Positions 50,862-58,760 of a stretch of DNA of 64,000 nt are shown piece by piece (position 1 is the first letter of the stretch; every line of letters begins with the position of its first letter). Both the position numbers and the translations under genes were made by a program. A model generated the notes under the pieces. The model did not search any database. It was not told the DNA's origin and saw nothing but the letters and a program-made list of their open reading frames with translations. This stretch comes from an uncultured Alphaproteobacteria bacterium. Its GTDB lineage: Bacteria > Pseudomonadota > Alphaproteobacteria > HIMB59. The stretch is from NCBI GenBank assembly GCA_902610175.1, contig CACLUR010000004.1:1-64000 (forward strand). The letters run 5' to 3'.

Positions 50862-52058
50862 ATGATTGATTATATACAGTTATTTAAAGATAGAAATCTA
50901 TTCAATCAATGCACTAATGAAATAGAACTTAATAATTTACTCAATAAGAAAAAAATTATTTTTTATATTGGATTTGATGCTACAGCTGATGCATTACATG
51001 CTGGTAGTCTTGTACAATTAAGAGCTATTAAGACTCTAATCAAACATGGTCATCAGGCAATAGTACTATTAGGTGGAGGTACAACAAAAATTGGTGACCC
51101 CTCTGGCAAAGATGCCTCAAGACAAATTTTAACTTACGAAACGATCCAAAAAAATATTAAGAATTTTAAAAGAATATTTGAACATTATTTTAGAGATTTC
51201 AATGAAAATATAAAATTTATAAATAATGATCAATGGCTTGATAAATTAAATTACATAGAGTTATTGAGAGATTTGGGAAGTCAAGTCTCAATCAATCGTA
51301 TGCTTACATTTGAGAGTGTTAAAGAGAGGCTTAAAAGAGAGCAATCATTATCATTTTTAGAATTTAATTACATGATACTTCAAAGTTATGATTTTCTTCA
51401 CTTAAATAAACATGAAAATTGCGAGTTGCAAATTGGTGGCTCGGATCAATGGGGTAATATCGTTTTGGGTATGGAAATTATATCAAAAATAAACAAAAAA
51501 GATGCTTTTGGTCTGACTACACCTCTTTTAACTACCTCTACTGGTAAGAAGATGGGCAAGACCGAGCAAGGCGCTGTCTGGATAGATCAAAATAAATATA
51601 GTTCTTACGATTTCTATCAGTATTGGAGAAATGTGGATGATAATGATGTTGAAAAACTATTACTTATTTTTAGCGATTTAGACAAACAAGAAATTAAAAT
51701 ATTAATTAAAGAAGATATCAATAATGCGAAAAAAAAATTAGCATATTTTGTGACAACAGATTGTCACTCAGAAAGCTCAGCACAAGAGGCTGAAGAAAAA
51801 GCAAGATCAATTTTTGAAAATAATTCTTACGATAATATTGATGAAATAAACTTTAAAATAGACTCAAAACTCATAGATACACTAACATCCAATAGTACGG
51901 TCTCATCAAAATCTGAAGCAAAAAGGCTAATTGAGGGTGGTGGTATAAAGATTGACGAAGATCAAATTAACGATATTAATCTTACAATTGATAAGTCTTA
52001 TAACGAAAAAATACTCAAGATTGGCAAAAAAAAATATTTTAAAATTATTGTTAAGTAA
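50862..52058 (+). CDS. tyrS: Tyrosyl-tRNA synthetase
   Basis: This 398 aa class I synthetase has FDATADALHAGSLVQLRAI (the HIGH-type region), QIGGSDQWGNI (tyrosine binding) and GKKMGKTEQGAV (the KMSKS-type loop). A C-terminal S4-like RNA-binding domain begins near aa 335 (SSKSEAKRLIEGGGIKID). Everything is of normal length. It overlaps the convergent MetX-like gene by 8 bp. Confidence 0.97.
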   Translation: MIDYIQLFKDRNLFNQCTNEIELNNLLNKKKIIFYIGFDATADALHAGSLVQLRAIKTLIKHGHQAIVLLGGGTTKIGDPSGKDASRQILTYETIQKNIKNFKRIFEHYFRDFNENIKFINNDQWLDKLNYIELLRDLGSQVSINRMLTFESVKERLKREQSLSFLEFNYMILQSYDFLHLNKHENCELQIGGSDQWGNIVLGMEIISKINKKDAFGLTTPLLTTSTGKKMGKTEQGAVWIDQNKYSSYDFYQYWRNVDDNDVEKLLLIFSDLDKQEIKILIKEDINNAKKKLAYFVTTDCHSESSAQEAEEKARSIFENNSYDNIDEINFKIDSKLIDTLTSNSTVSSKSEAKRLIEGGGIKIDEDQINDINLTIDKSYNEKILKIGKKKYFKIIVK

Positions 52059-53067
52059 TCAATATATCCTTTATAGCATCATTAACAAAATTTAAATCAT
52101 CATCGGACTTACCTGCTCCAGCATAGTGACCGTAACTTGAAGGAATGATACGTAATTCACCATTTTTAATATTTTTTAATTCAATTTCATTATCCTCTGG
52201 GGGGAAGTATAAATCATTTTTACCTGGCATTAAAATGCATCGCGCAGTAATAGAGTTAAGAGCTTTTTCAAATTGATTATTAAATTTATTATTGTTGCTA
52301 ATGTCGTGCTCTTGCCAAGTTCTTATCATCGCTAATAAATCATTTGCATCCTTACGATAATAAATTCTATTCCAAAGTTTATCTAAAACTTCTTTTGCAT
52401 CTTTGTAACCATCATCGATATATTTTTTTTCCCTAAACCAGTCTTGCCCATGTGCCCATCCAGCCCATACTCTGGCCATAGTTGTTTTTCCATTTTGAGG
52501 TTGTTTTTCATAATTTCCAGAATTCCAGTTTGGATCTGAGGTCAAAGCAGCATATACACCCTCTAAAAATACATATGTATGTTCTGTGGTTTTAGCATGA
52601 CCACACATAGAAATCATATTTTCTACCATATCTGGAAAATATGACGCCCACTCAAATGCTTGTTGTCCTCCCATTGACCAACCTATAACTAATTTAATTT
52701 TTTTAATGCTAAATATTTCTTTTAGAAGTATGTATTGTGCTTGCACGTTGTCATATATTGTGACTAAGGGAAAATTAGGCCCATTAAAGGGTTTTTCTGT
52801 ATTACTAGGTGAGGAGGAAACACCATTACAAAACATATTTGGAATAATGATGAAATATTTATCTGGATCTATGGGAAAATTATTACCAATCAGATATCCT
52901 TGCTCAAGATGTGTGCCAGCATACCTAGTAGGAAATAAAATTACATTTGATTTGTCAGAATTTAGTTTCCCAAATGCTAAATAATTTAATTGTAAATCTA
53001 TTATGTCGCCTGATTTTAATTTGAAATCATTTAATTGGTATTTATGAAGTTCCTCTTTGTTAATCAA
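52051..53067 (-). CDS. MetX-like alpha/beta hydrolase or acyltransferase linked to a GS-like ligase
   Basis: This 338 aa protein follows the homoserine O-acetyltransferase fold: LNYLAFGKLNSDKSN at the N-terminus, PNMFCNGVSSSP, and the nucleophile elbow GWSMGGQQAFEWA. The Asp is in MPGKNDLYFPPEDNE and the His in YGHYAGAG. The segment GDAHV of true MetX is replaced by TRYAGTHLEQG, so acetylation of homoserine is doubtful. The start codon is a TTG placed directly after the GS-like gene's stop, with no bases between. A shared pathway is therefore likely; the reaction is unknown. Confidence 0.82.
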   Translation of the reverse strand: MINKEELHKYQLNDFKLKSGDIIDLQLNYLAFGKLNSDKSNVILFPTRYAGTHLEQGYLIGNNFPIDPDKYFIIIPNMFCNGVSSSPSNTEKPFNGPNFPLVTIYDNVQAQYILLKEIFSIKKIKLVIGWSMGGQQAFEWASYFPDMVENMISMCGHAKTTEHTYVFLEGVYAALTSDPNWNSGNYEKQPQNGKTTMARVWAGWAHGQDWFREKKYIDDGYKDAKEVLDKLWNRIYYRKDANDLLAMIRTWQEHDISNNNKFNNQFEKALNSITARCILMPGKNDLYFPPEDNEIELKNIKNGELRIIPSSYGHYAGAGKSDDDLNFVNDAIKDILIT

Positions 53068-54465
53068 TTAAAATAACTTTAGATATTCTTTGATTTCCCA
53101 ATCAGTTGTAGTTGTATGATATCTAGACCACTCATCATATTTATATCCAATAAAATTGTTTATCATAGCCTCAGAAAATACTTTTTTAGTTAATTTATCA
53201 GCAGCAAAAGCGTCTACTGCCTCTAATAAATTTCTTGGCAATGTAGTAACCTCTTTTTTTTCTTTCTCGGTCAAATCATAAAGACTTTTATTAGTTGGTT
53301 TTGGGGGCTTCATTTTTTTGTCGATACCCTCTGTAACAGCTGCTGATAATAAAGAAAAAGTTAAATAAGGATTTTGGGTTAAATCAGACGCCCTATTTTC
53401 TATACAATATCTATTTTGTGGTAATCTTATCATAGCTGATCTATTGTTACTTCCATATGTCATATGTGTTGGAGCCCATGTATGACGGCCACCATCAAGG
53501 CCCTCAACTGTAGGAACAAATCCGTTATATGAGTTAACAGTTGGACACGCTAGAGCTGTAATCGCTGCTCCATGTTTTAAAATTCCAGCGACAGCATTGT
53601 AGGCTTTATCAGAGAAATTATTTCCATTCTTATATATGTTATTATTTTTCTTTTTAATTGATGCCACACTATGATTGATATGAGCACCCGCCCTCCAATC
53701 ACTAATAGTTGTCTTGGGCATAAAAGATACAAAATATCCATATTTTTTTGCTATTTCTTTTAGTAACACTCTTAGAAATACAAACCTATCAGCCATTCCT
53801 AATATATCTGTATAACCAAAATCTAATTCATATTGACCATATGCACCTTCTGCAACGACGTCATGAAGATCCCATTTCAAATCGTTGTTTAAAATATCAA
53901 TGATTTCTTTTAAAAAATGCATACCATCAATTGAATATTCAGAGTCATACCCAAAGGCTTGTCTTCTTAAATCTATAGGGTCTCTATCGATTGCCTTTAC
54001 AGGTTTATCGCCCTCCCATTTCATAAGGAAAAATTCTGGCTCAATACCAACAAAAAATTTAAGGTCAGATTTAGCACTTTCCTTTATCTGTTTTTTTAAC
54101 GTCATTCTTGGACATACATCGTAAGGTTTGTCATTCCAATACAAATCTGAGAATACCCAAGCACATGTTTTATCCCATGGGCAAATAACAAGACTATCCA
54201 AGTCAGGTAATGGTATTTGATCATTGTCAGCAGGTGTTAATTCTGGAACAAAAGAAACAGAATGAACTGCGAATTGAGGTCCTTTACCCATACAAAGATC
54301 TTCAAAGTCGGATATTGGCATAGGTTTTGTCTTTGGACTACCTAGGAAGTCAATCCAGTTTGAGTAAATATACTTTACACCTTTATTCTCTAATTGTTTT
54401 TTTAATAGTTTTACTCTTTTTATGTCAGGTAAGGCGTCTTTAAAATTTTCAAAATAATCACTCAA
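53068..54465 (-). CDS. Glutamine-synthetase-family ligase, substrate unknown
   Basis: This 465 aa protein has the GS fold: an N-terminal beta-grasp, then VGIEPEFFLM (two metal Glu), EGAYGQYELDFGYTD, GAHINHSVAS (metal/ATP His), CPTVNSYNGFVP and NNRSAMIRLPQNRYCIENR. Where GlnA has SYKRLVPGYEAP, this has SYNGFVPTVEGL, so the glutamate/ammonium pocket differs. KSLYDLTEKE mimics the GlnA adenylylation site. The start codon is TTG. It is first in a two-gene unit with a MetX-like hydrolase. It probably links an amine to glutamate; amine identity is not readable. Confidence 0.85.
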   Translation of the reverse strand: MSDYFENFKDALPDIKRVKLLKKQLENKGVKYIYSNWIDFLGSPKTKPMPISDFEDLCMGKGPQFAVHSVSFVPELTPADNDQIPLPDLDSLVICPWDKTCAWVFSDLYWNDKPYDVCPRMTLKKQIKESAKSDLKFFVGIEPEFFLMKWEGDKPVKAIDRDPIDLRRQAFGYDSEYSIDGMHFLKEIIDILNNDLKWDLHDVVAEGAYGQYELDFGYTDILGMADRFVFLRVLLKEIAKKYGYFVSFMPKTTISDWRAGAHINHSVASIKKKNNNIYKNGNNFSDKAYNAVAGILKHGAAITALACPTVNSYNGFVPTVEGLDGGRHTWAPTHMTYGSNNRSAMIRLPQNRYCIENRASDLTQNPYLTFSLLSAAVTEGIDKKMKPPKPTNKSLYDLTEKEKKEVTTLPRNLLEAVDAFAADKLTKKVFSEAMINNFIGYKYDEWSRYHTTTTDWEIKEYLKLF

Positions 54466-54482
54466 AAGAATTTCTCACTTTC

Positions 54483-54522
54483 CAATTTAACAAATTGAAA
54501 TTATAAGACCATAATATAAAAT
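54483..54522. promoter_or_regulatory. Divergent promoter region with inverted repeat CAATTT-AAC-AAATTG
   Basis: A perfect 6-bp inverted repeat with a 3-base spacer lies at 54483-54497, 18 bp upstream of the GS-like TTG start. It overlaps a plus-strand promoter-like pair: TTGAAA (54495-54500) and TAAAAT (54517-54522), 16 bp apart, leading to the 81 aa gene. One regulator could thus control both directions. The evidence is positional and consensus-based. Confidence 0.4.
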
Positions 54523-54536
54523 TTCTACTTGTAATT

Positions 54537-54782
54537 ATGAATATAGATTTTTTTAAAAGATCTTGGATGAAATTTTATAAAAGAGGTTTCATAACTGGGT
54601 TCTTAGTACTGACTTTTATGTTAGTAATTGATCAGTTTTTACAAAATCCTCTTTTTTTTAGTAAAATAACAAGTATCAGAGTTTTTATTTATATTGTTTC
54701 TACCATTTTCTTTGCAGCAGTATTTTGTGGTCTATTAGCTGTTATTTTCTTAGGATTAGTTACAATTGTTACAAAAAAATAA
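54537..54782 (+). CDS. Small two-helix membrane protein, unknown
   Basis: This 81 aa protein has a basic N-terminus (KRSWMKFYKRG) and two membrane helices (about aa 18-36 and 48-76). I do not recognise a family. A promoter-like TTGAAA/TAAAAT lies 14-40 bp upstream, and the gene is divergent from the GS-like operon with no other gene on its strand. It ends exactly where the convergent amidotransferase gene ends. No clear Shine-Dalgarno was seen, so expression is less certain. Confidence 0.55.
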   Translation: MNIDFFKRSWMKFYKRGFITGFLVLTFMLVIDQFLQNPLFFSKITSIRVFIYIVSTIFFAAVFCGLLAVIFLGLVTIVTKK

Positions 54783-55523
54783 TTAATTTTCTAAACTGCT
54801 CAGCCAATTTACTAACTCGAGTTTACGATCATAGAAATCGCTACTCTCTAATTGTTCTAAGTTATGAATAAGTTCACTAAATTTCTCACTAGTCATTTTG
54901 TTAAGATAATTTGTTTTCCAGTATGTCATTAAATTTCCTATAAAGTTATATGGCAGCTCAGGGTGATATTGAGTACAGGTAATATTGTATTTTTTATGAA
55001 CAATAGACTGGATAGAAAAATCATTTTCAGATATTACCTGAAAATCATTAGGAATATTTTCAATACTATCATAATGATGTCCTGGAGCTGTAAATAAATC
55101 TTTTTTGTTTCTATAAATGTAATGTTCGTTTTTTATTTTTATATTATTTGCAAATCCAAATTCAGGTATTGATGATTTAGTAATTTTTCCTCCAAGAACA
55201 GTTACAAATACTTGCAATCCCCAACAGCTGCCCCAAATAGGTTTTCCAAGTTCAACTATTTTAGTAAATATTTCTAATTGTTTTTTATTATGTGAGTTTT
55301 TTTCGTAGATATTACCTAAGCCTCCTGTCCATAAAAAAGCATCATAATGAGAAAAATCATATTCATTAATGTCTACATTATATGACTTAAGAACTTTAGT
55401 TTTATATTTTGAGTTTTGTTCTTTTATAATCTTCTCAAAAAAAGTGTGTTGGAATGGGCATTTTGCCTTTACATGTTGATCATCATGGTTTTTATCCATA
55501 CCACTGATAATTAGTAAATTCAA
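54783..55523 (-). CDS. Class I glutamine amidotransferase-like protein
   Basis: This 246 aa protein has the triad of class I amidotransferases: nucleophile elbow GSCWGLQVFVT (Cys), and CTQYHPELPYNF with His and Glu. An oxyanion Gly lies in FLWTGGLGN. It resembles the GuaA-type amidotransferase domain standing alone, a group that includes gamma-glutamyl hydrolases. It follows the 56 aa small membrane gene by 6 bp and lies near a GS-like ligase, which fits hydrolysis of a gamma-glutamyl amide. That role is inferred. Confidence 0.85.
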   Translation of the reverse strand: MNLLIISGMDKNHDDQHVKAKCPFQHTFFEKIIKEQNSKYKTKVLKSYNVDINEYDFSHYDAFLWTGGLGNIYEKNSHNKKQLEIFTKIVELGKPIWGSCWGLQVFVTVLGGKITKSSIPEFGFANNIKIKNEHYIYRNKKDLFTAPGHHYDSIENIPNDFQVISENDFSIQSIVHKKYNITCTQYHPELPYNFIGNLMTYWKTNYLNKMTSEKFSELIHNLEQLESSDFYDRKLELVNWLSSLEN

Positions 55524-55529
55524 AGAAGT

Positions 55530-55700
55530 TTATTTATCTCTTGTCCACTTTTTTTTTAAAATTAAATCATAATCACTTTTTGCTACTCTTCTTAAAATAA
55601 AATACATAAAGGCAATCCAAATTAAAGCAGCTAATAATTTATTATCTAGTACAGTTTGAACTATATTTTGGAAAAGTAAATTTGTGGTATTGTAATCCAT
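55530..55700 (-). CDS. 56-aa single-helix membrane protein, unknown
   Basis: Reading from ATG at 55700 gives MDYNTTNLLFQNIVQTVLDN, a hydrophobic helix KLLAALIWIAFMYFILRRV (aa 21-39) and a basic tail ending KKKWTRDK. The stop is at 55532-55530. It lies 6 bp upstream of the amidotransferase start. Five bases before its ATG is a GC-rich hairpin, and no Shine-Dalgarno is seen outside it. Coding is supported by the clean helix plus basic tail and tight placement, not by homology. Confidence 0.55.
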   Translation of the reverse strand: MDYNTTNLLFQNIVQTVLDNKLLAALIWIAFMYFILRRVAKSDYDLILKKKWTRDK

Positions 55701-55705
55701 CTTTT

Positions 55706-55730
55706 AAGGCGGGGATTATTTCCCCGCCTT
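55706..55730 (-). terminator. GC-rich hairpin between the amt-linked and amidotransferase-linked small genes
   Basis: A 10-bp perfect stem (AAGGCGGGGA with TCCCCGCCTT) encloses a 5-base loop. It is by far the most GC-rich element in this AT-rich gap. No T-run follows on the minus strand (the next bases are AAAAG then ATG), so it may be a weak terminator, an mRNA 3'-end stabiliser for amt, or a translation-control hairpin for the 56 aa gene. Confidence 0.6.
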
Positions 55731-55731
55731 A

Positions 55732-55740
55732 ATTATAACA
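55732..55740 (-). promoter_or_regulatory. Extended -10 element TGTTATAAT
   Basis: On the minus strand, directly after the stop of the 57 aa gene, the sequence TG-T-TATAAT is a perfect extended -10. Transcription would begin about 7 bases on, inside the first arm of the hairpin. A transcript from here would lack the full stem, whereas read-through from amt would form it. A -35 was not evident, which is compatible with an extended -10. Confidence 0.4.
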
Positions 55741-55914
55741 TTATTTAGTTTTTTTTGCAGTATCAGACTCGTGTCTTGCAGCGGCAAATGTGACTAATAT
55801 GCACAAAGCTATAACAACAAGGGTCCAAAAGATTAGGGTGCCTTCACTGTCAGCAGATGTAAAATAAGCATCTACACCTTCCCAACTATTTTCAGGTCCT
55901 GGCCATGAATTCAT
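55741..55914 (-). CDS. 57-aa single-helix membrane protein encoded directly after amt
   Basis: The ATG at 55914 is preceded by a strong ribosome site (AAGGAG, 6 bases to the ATG). The product begins MNSWPGPENSWEGVDAYFTS, has one helix TLIFWTLVVIALCILVTFAAA (about aa 27-47) and ends in RHESDTAKKTK. It starts 20 bp after the amt stop on the same strand. I do not recognise a family; the Trp/Pro-rich N-terminus probably faces the periplasm. It may be an Amt accessory protein (inference). Confidence 0.72.
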   Translation of the reverse strand: MNSWPGPENSWEGVDAYFTSADSEGTLIFWTLVVIALCILVTFAAARHESDTAKKTK

Positions 55915-55934
55915 GATTTCTCCTTCCTCATTTG

Positions 55935-57212
55935 TTACTGATAAGCTTTTAAACCAAATTCAGCACTGTCAATTCCAGCTTTTTGTATCTCATCTGGTAC
56001 TCTAAGCCATCCCATAGCTTTCATGATAAATGAAAGACCATATCCAGGGACAAATCCAAGTAAGAACATAACAATTGCTCCTACCAATTGGCCCCCAAAG
56101 CTAGTTGGTGGAATATCTCCGGATGCTGGGTAACCAGAAGCAAATAGTCCCATTGCTACTACACCCCATAAACCCGCAACACCATGAACTGAAATAGCAC
56201 CAACTGGATCGTCGATCTTGAAAATACTGTGTAACAAATTATTCGCAGGAATAATAATTACACCGCCAACAAAACCTAACACAAAAGCTAATCCTGGATA
56301 CCAGACATCTAGACCAGCTGCACATGAGAATATACCTGCAAGGCCTCCAGACATCATCCAGAATGGATTACCTTTGCTCATCCAGAATGCACCGATCATT
56401 CCACCGCCAAGACCCATGAGAGTATTGAAAGCGAATGATGATAGAGTAGCTGGAGCACCGTAAATATTGATCCATCCACCAAGCTCAGCACCACCCCAAA
56501 TCAAACAACCACCGAGGAATCCAAAGAAACCAACAATAATCATTAATAAGCCTATGAATGAAAAACGAAGGTCATGACCTTCAATTTCATTGGCTGTGCC
56601 GTCTGCATTGTATTTGCCAACTCTAGGTCCTAGGTTTAGCACTACACCAAATGCAAACCAACCTGCTATCATGTGAACCACACCAGCAGCTCCAACGTCA
56701 TGATAACCAAATTGGGTTACTAACCATCCATCAGCATGCCAGCCCCATGAGGCTCCGAGTATCCAAGCTGCTGATCCAAGAACTACCGCCAAGAAAACAA
56801 AAGAACTAATTCTTATTCTTTCTAAGACAGATCCTGAAAAAATAGATGCTGTTGTACATGCAAACAATGTAAATGCAGCCCAGAATATACCTGTAGCTTG
56901 ATCACTTAACATTGGTCCCATTGATACATTCCATGGTGTACCATAACCCTCAAGGTCTATGGGTGTGAAACCACCGGGAAATGCGAGATAAATATACCAA
57001 CCAAATAACCAGAAAGTTGGTATCATGAATGCGAATGCTAAAAGATTTTTACAAGCGGAGGATACAGCATTTTTAAAACGCGATGATCCAACCTCATACA
57101 TCAAGAAGCCGACGTGAATAGCAATCATTAAAGCAGTACACCACCAATAAAATGCTTCGGTACTGACATTTGCTTGCATCATCACAAACGATTCAAGTTC
57201 TTCAAGTGTCAT
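55935..57212 (-). CDS. amt: Ammonium transporter (Amt family)
   Basis: This 425 aa, eleven-helix channel carries the twin pore histidines in AAGVVHMIAGWFAFG and ISVHGVAGLWGVVAMG. The gate Phe/Trp region is present (FGWYIYLAFPGG). No glnK gene is adjacent; glnB is 23 kb away. A strong ribosome site AAGGAGG precedes the ATG. It is divergent from glnT and followed by a 57 aa membrane gene. Marine bacteria use Amt for ammonium and sometimes methylammonium. Confidence 0.96.
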   Translation of the reverse strand: MTLEELESFVMMQANVSTEAFYWWCTALMIAIHVGFLMYEVGSSRFKNAVSSACKNLLAFAFMIPTFWLFGWYIYLAFPGGFTPIDLEGYGTPWNVSMGPMLSDQATGIFWAAFTLFACTTASIFSGSVLERIRISSFVFLAVVLGSAAWILGASWGWHADGWLVTQFGYHDVGAAGVVHMIAGWFAFGVVLNLGPRVGKYNADGTANEIEGHDLRFSFIGLLMIIVGFFGFLGGCLIWGGAELGGWINIYGAPATLSSFAFNTLMGLGGGMIGAFWMSKGNPFWMMSGGLAGIFSCAAGLDVWYPGLAFVLGFVGGVIIIPANNLLHSIFKIDDPVGAISVHGVAGLWGVVAMGLFASGYPASGDIPPTSFGGQLVGAIVMFLLGFVPGYGLSFIMKAMGWLRVPDEIQKAGIDSAEFGLKAYQ

Positions 57213-57237
57213 TATATGACCTCCTTATTAATTATTA

Positions 57238-57264
57238 CTTTTTATTTTTATAAAAATAAAAAAG
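57238..57264. repeat. Near-perfect AT-only palindrome in the amt 5' leader
   Basis: From 57238, an arm of C and T/A (CTTTTTATTTTTA) is followed by its reverse complement with one extra A. It starts 26 bp upstream of the amt ATG, just before the ribosome site. In RNA it could form a weak hairpin. It may also be chance in this composition. Confidence 0.35.
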
Positions 57265-57407
57265 AACAGAGAAAAAATCTTTTTACAACTTTTTAGAATC
57301 TTCTTTCCTGTACTTTTATGTATTTTACTTTTAATTGACTTAATTATAAAATCAAAAGAAGTTAATTAATGTTAAAAAAAGATTGAGTTCAATTGTTTTT
57401 TTAATGG

Positions 57408-57424
57408 TATGCACGATTTGCATA
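57408..57424. promoter_or_regulatory. Inverted repeat TATGCA-CGATT-TGCATA upstream of glnT
   Basis: Perfect 6-bp arms with a 5-base spacer lie 21 bp upstream of the glnT ATG and just upstream of its ribosome site (AGAGGAG). A TTGAGT (57384-57389) lies about 20 bp upstream and could be a -35, which would put the repeat over the -10. The spacing does not match the NtrC consensus (TGCA-N9-TGCA). It is a candidate operator for the amt/glnT divergon. Confidence 0.45.
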
Positions 57425-57445
57425 TTCAGATAGAGGAGATATATA

Positions 57446-58753
57446 ATGGCAACTAACCTTCACCAATTTGCAAAAAAAAATGGTATTAAATATTTTTTTG
57501 TAAGCTTTGTAGATTTATTTGGAGTGCTCAGATCAAAGCTTGTACCTGCAACAGCAATAGATGAAATTCAATCTGAAGGTGCTGGATTTGCTGGTTTTGC
57601 AACATGGCTTGATATGTCTCCAGCTGACTCTGATATGTTTGGTATGCCTGATGGTGATAGTGTTATCCAGCTTCCTTGGAATAAAGAAATAGCTTGGGTT
57701 GCCTCTGATTTGTATATGGATGGTAAACCAGTAGAAACTTCACCAAGAATAGCCCTAAAAAGACAAATAGAAAAAGCAGCTAAAAAAAATCTTTATATGA
57801 AGTCAGGTGTTGAATGTGAATTTTTTTTGGTCAATGAAGACGGGACATCTTTATCAGATCAAAGGGATACGCAAGCAAAACCATGCTATGACTCCTCTGC
57901 TTTAATGAGAAGATATGATGTTATCACTGAGATATGTGACTCAATGATCGCACTAGGATGGAAACCTTACCAAAACGATCATGAAGATGCGAATGGGCAA
58001 TTTGAAATGAACTGGGATTTCTCGGATTGTTTAGTAACAGCAGATAGACATGCTTTTTTTAAATTCATGGTGAAATCTATTGCAGAAAAACATTCACTAA
58101 GGGCAACTTTCATGCCCAAACCTTTTACAAATTTAACAGGTAATGGATGTCATTGTCATATTTCTATTTGGGATAAATCTGGCAAAAAAAATATGTTTTT
58201 AGATAAAAAAGATGAATTAGGTTTATCCAAAACTGGTTACAATTTCTTAGGTGGAATAATGGAAAGTGCGGACAAAATGTCTGCTGTTTTTAACCCAACT
58301 GTAAACTCCTATAAAAGAATTAACGGTAGTGTAACAACATCAGGTGCAACTTGGTCGCCAAGCTCAATTACTTGGGCAGGTAACAACAGGACACACATGG
58401 TAAGAGTTCCTGGAGCAGGTAGATTTGAATTAAGATTAATGGATGGAGCTACAAATCCTTATTTACTTCAAGCAGGTATTTTACTTTTAGGTTTGGACGG
58501 TTTAAATAATAAAAGAGACCCTGGAAAACGATTAGATATTAATATGTACACAGAGGGTCACAAGGCTGGGAAAGTAAAAAAATTGCCATTAAATCTTCTT
58601 GATGCAATACGTGATTTTGATAAATCAAAAATCATTAGAGCAGGTTTTGGTGATGATTTAGTTAATAGTTATGTAAAACTAAAAAATCAAGATTGGGGTA
58701 CTTTTAATAAACACCTTTCTAGTTGGGAAAGAGAGACGACTCTAGATTGTTAA
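57446..58753 (+). CDS. glnT: Type III (GlnT-like) glutamine synthetase family ligase
   Basis: This 435 aa protein has GVECEFFLV, the GlnT-type stretch PYQNDHEDANGQFEMNWDFS, GNGCHCHISIWD, NPTVNSYKRINGSVTTSG and NNRTHMVRVPGAGRFELRL, ending WERETTLDC. This matches rhizobial GlnT closely by memory. GlnT and gamma-glutamylmethylamide synthetase belong to the same family, so the substrate could be ammonium or methylamine. A second such ligase lies at 62968. It is followed by the 184 aa gene after 7 bp. Confidence 0.9.
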   Translation: MATNLHQFAKKNGIKYFFVSFVDLFGVLRSKLVPATAIDEIQSEGAGFAGFATWLDMSPADSDMFGMPDGDSVIQLPWNKEIAWVASDLYMDGKPVETSPRIALKRQIEKAAKKNLYMKSGVECEFFLVNEDGTSLSDQRDTQAKPCYDSSALMRRYDVITEICDSMIALGWKPYQNDHEDANGQFEMNWDFSDCLVTADRHAFFKFMVKSIAEKHSLRATFMPKPFTNLTGNGCHCHISIWDKSGKKNMFLDKKDELGLSKTGYNFLGGIMESADKMSAVFNPTVNSYKRINGSVTTSGATWSPSSITWAGNNRTHMVRVPGAGRFELRLMDGATNPYLLQAGILLLGLDGLNNKRDPGKRLDINMYTEGHKAGKVKKLPLNLLDAIRDFDKSKIIRAGFGDDLVNSYVKLKNQDWGTFNKHLSSWERETTLDC

Positions 58754-58760
58754 ATTATTA

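Noticed and set aside
57406-57423. Sigma-54-like site (TGG...TTGC) upstream of glnT
   Set aside because: The distance between the GG and GC elements is two bases longer than the sigma-54 consensus, so I treat the region as an inverted repeat only.
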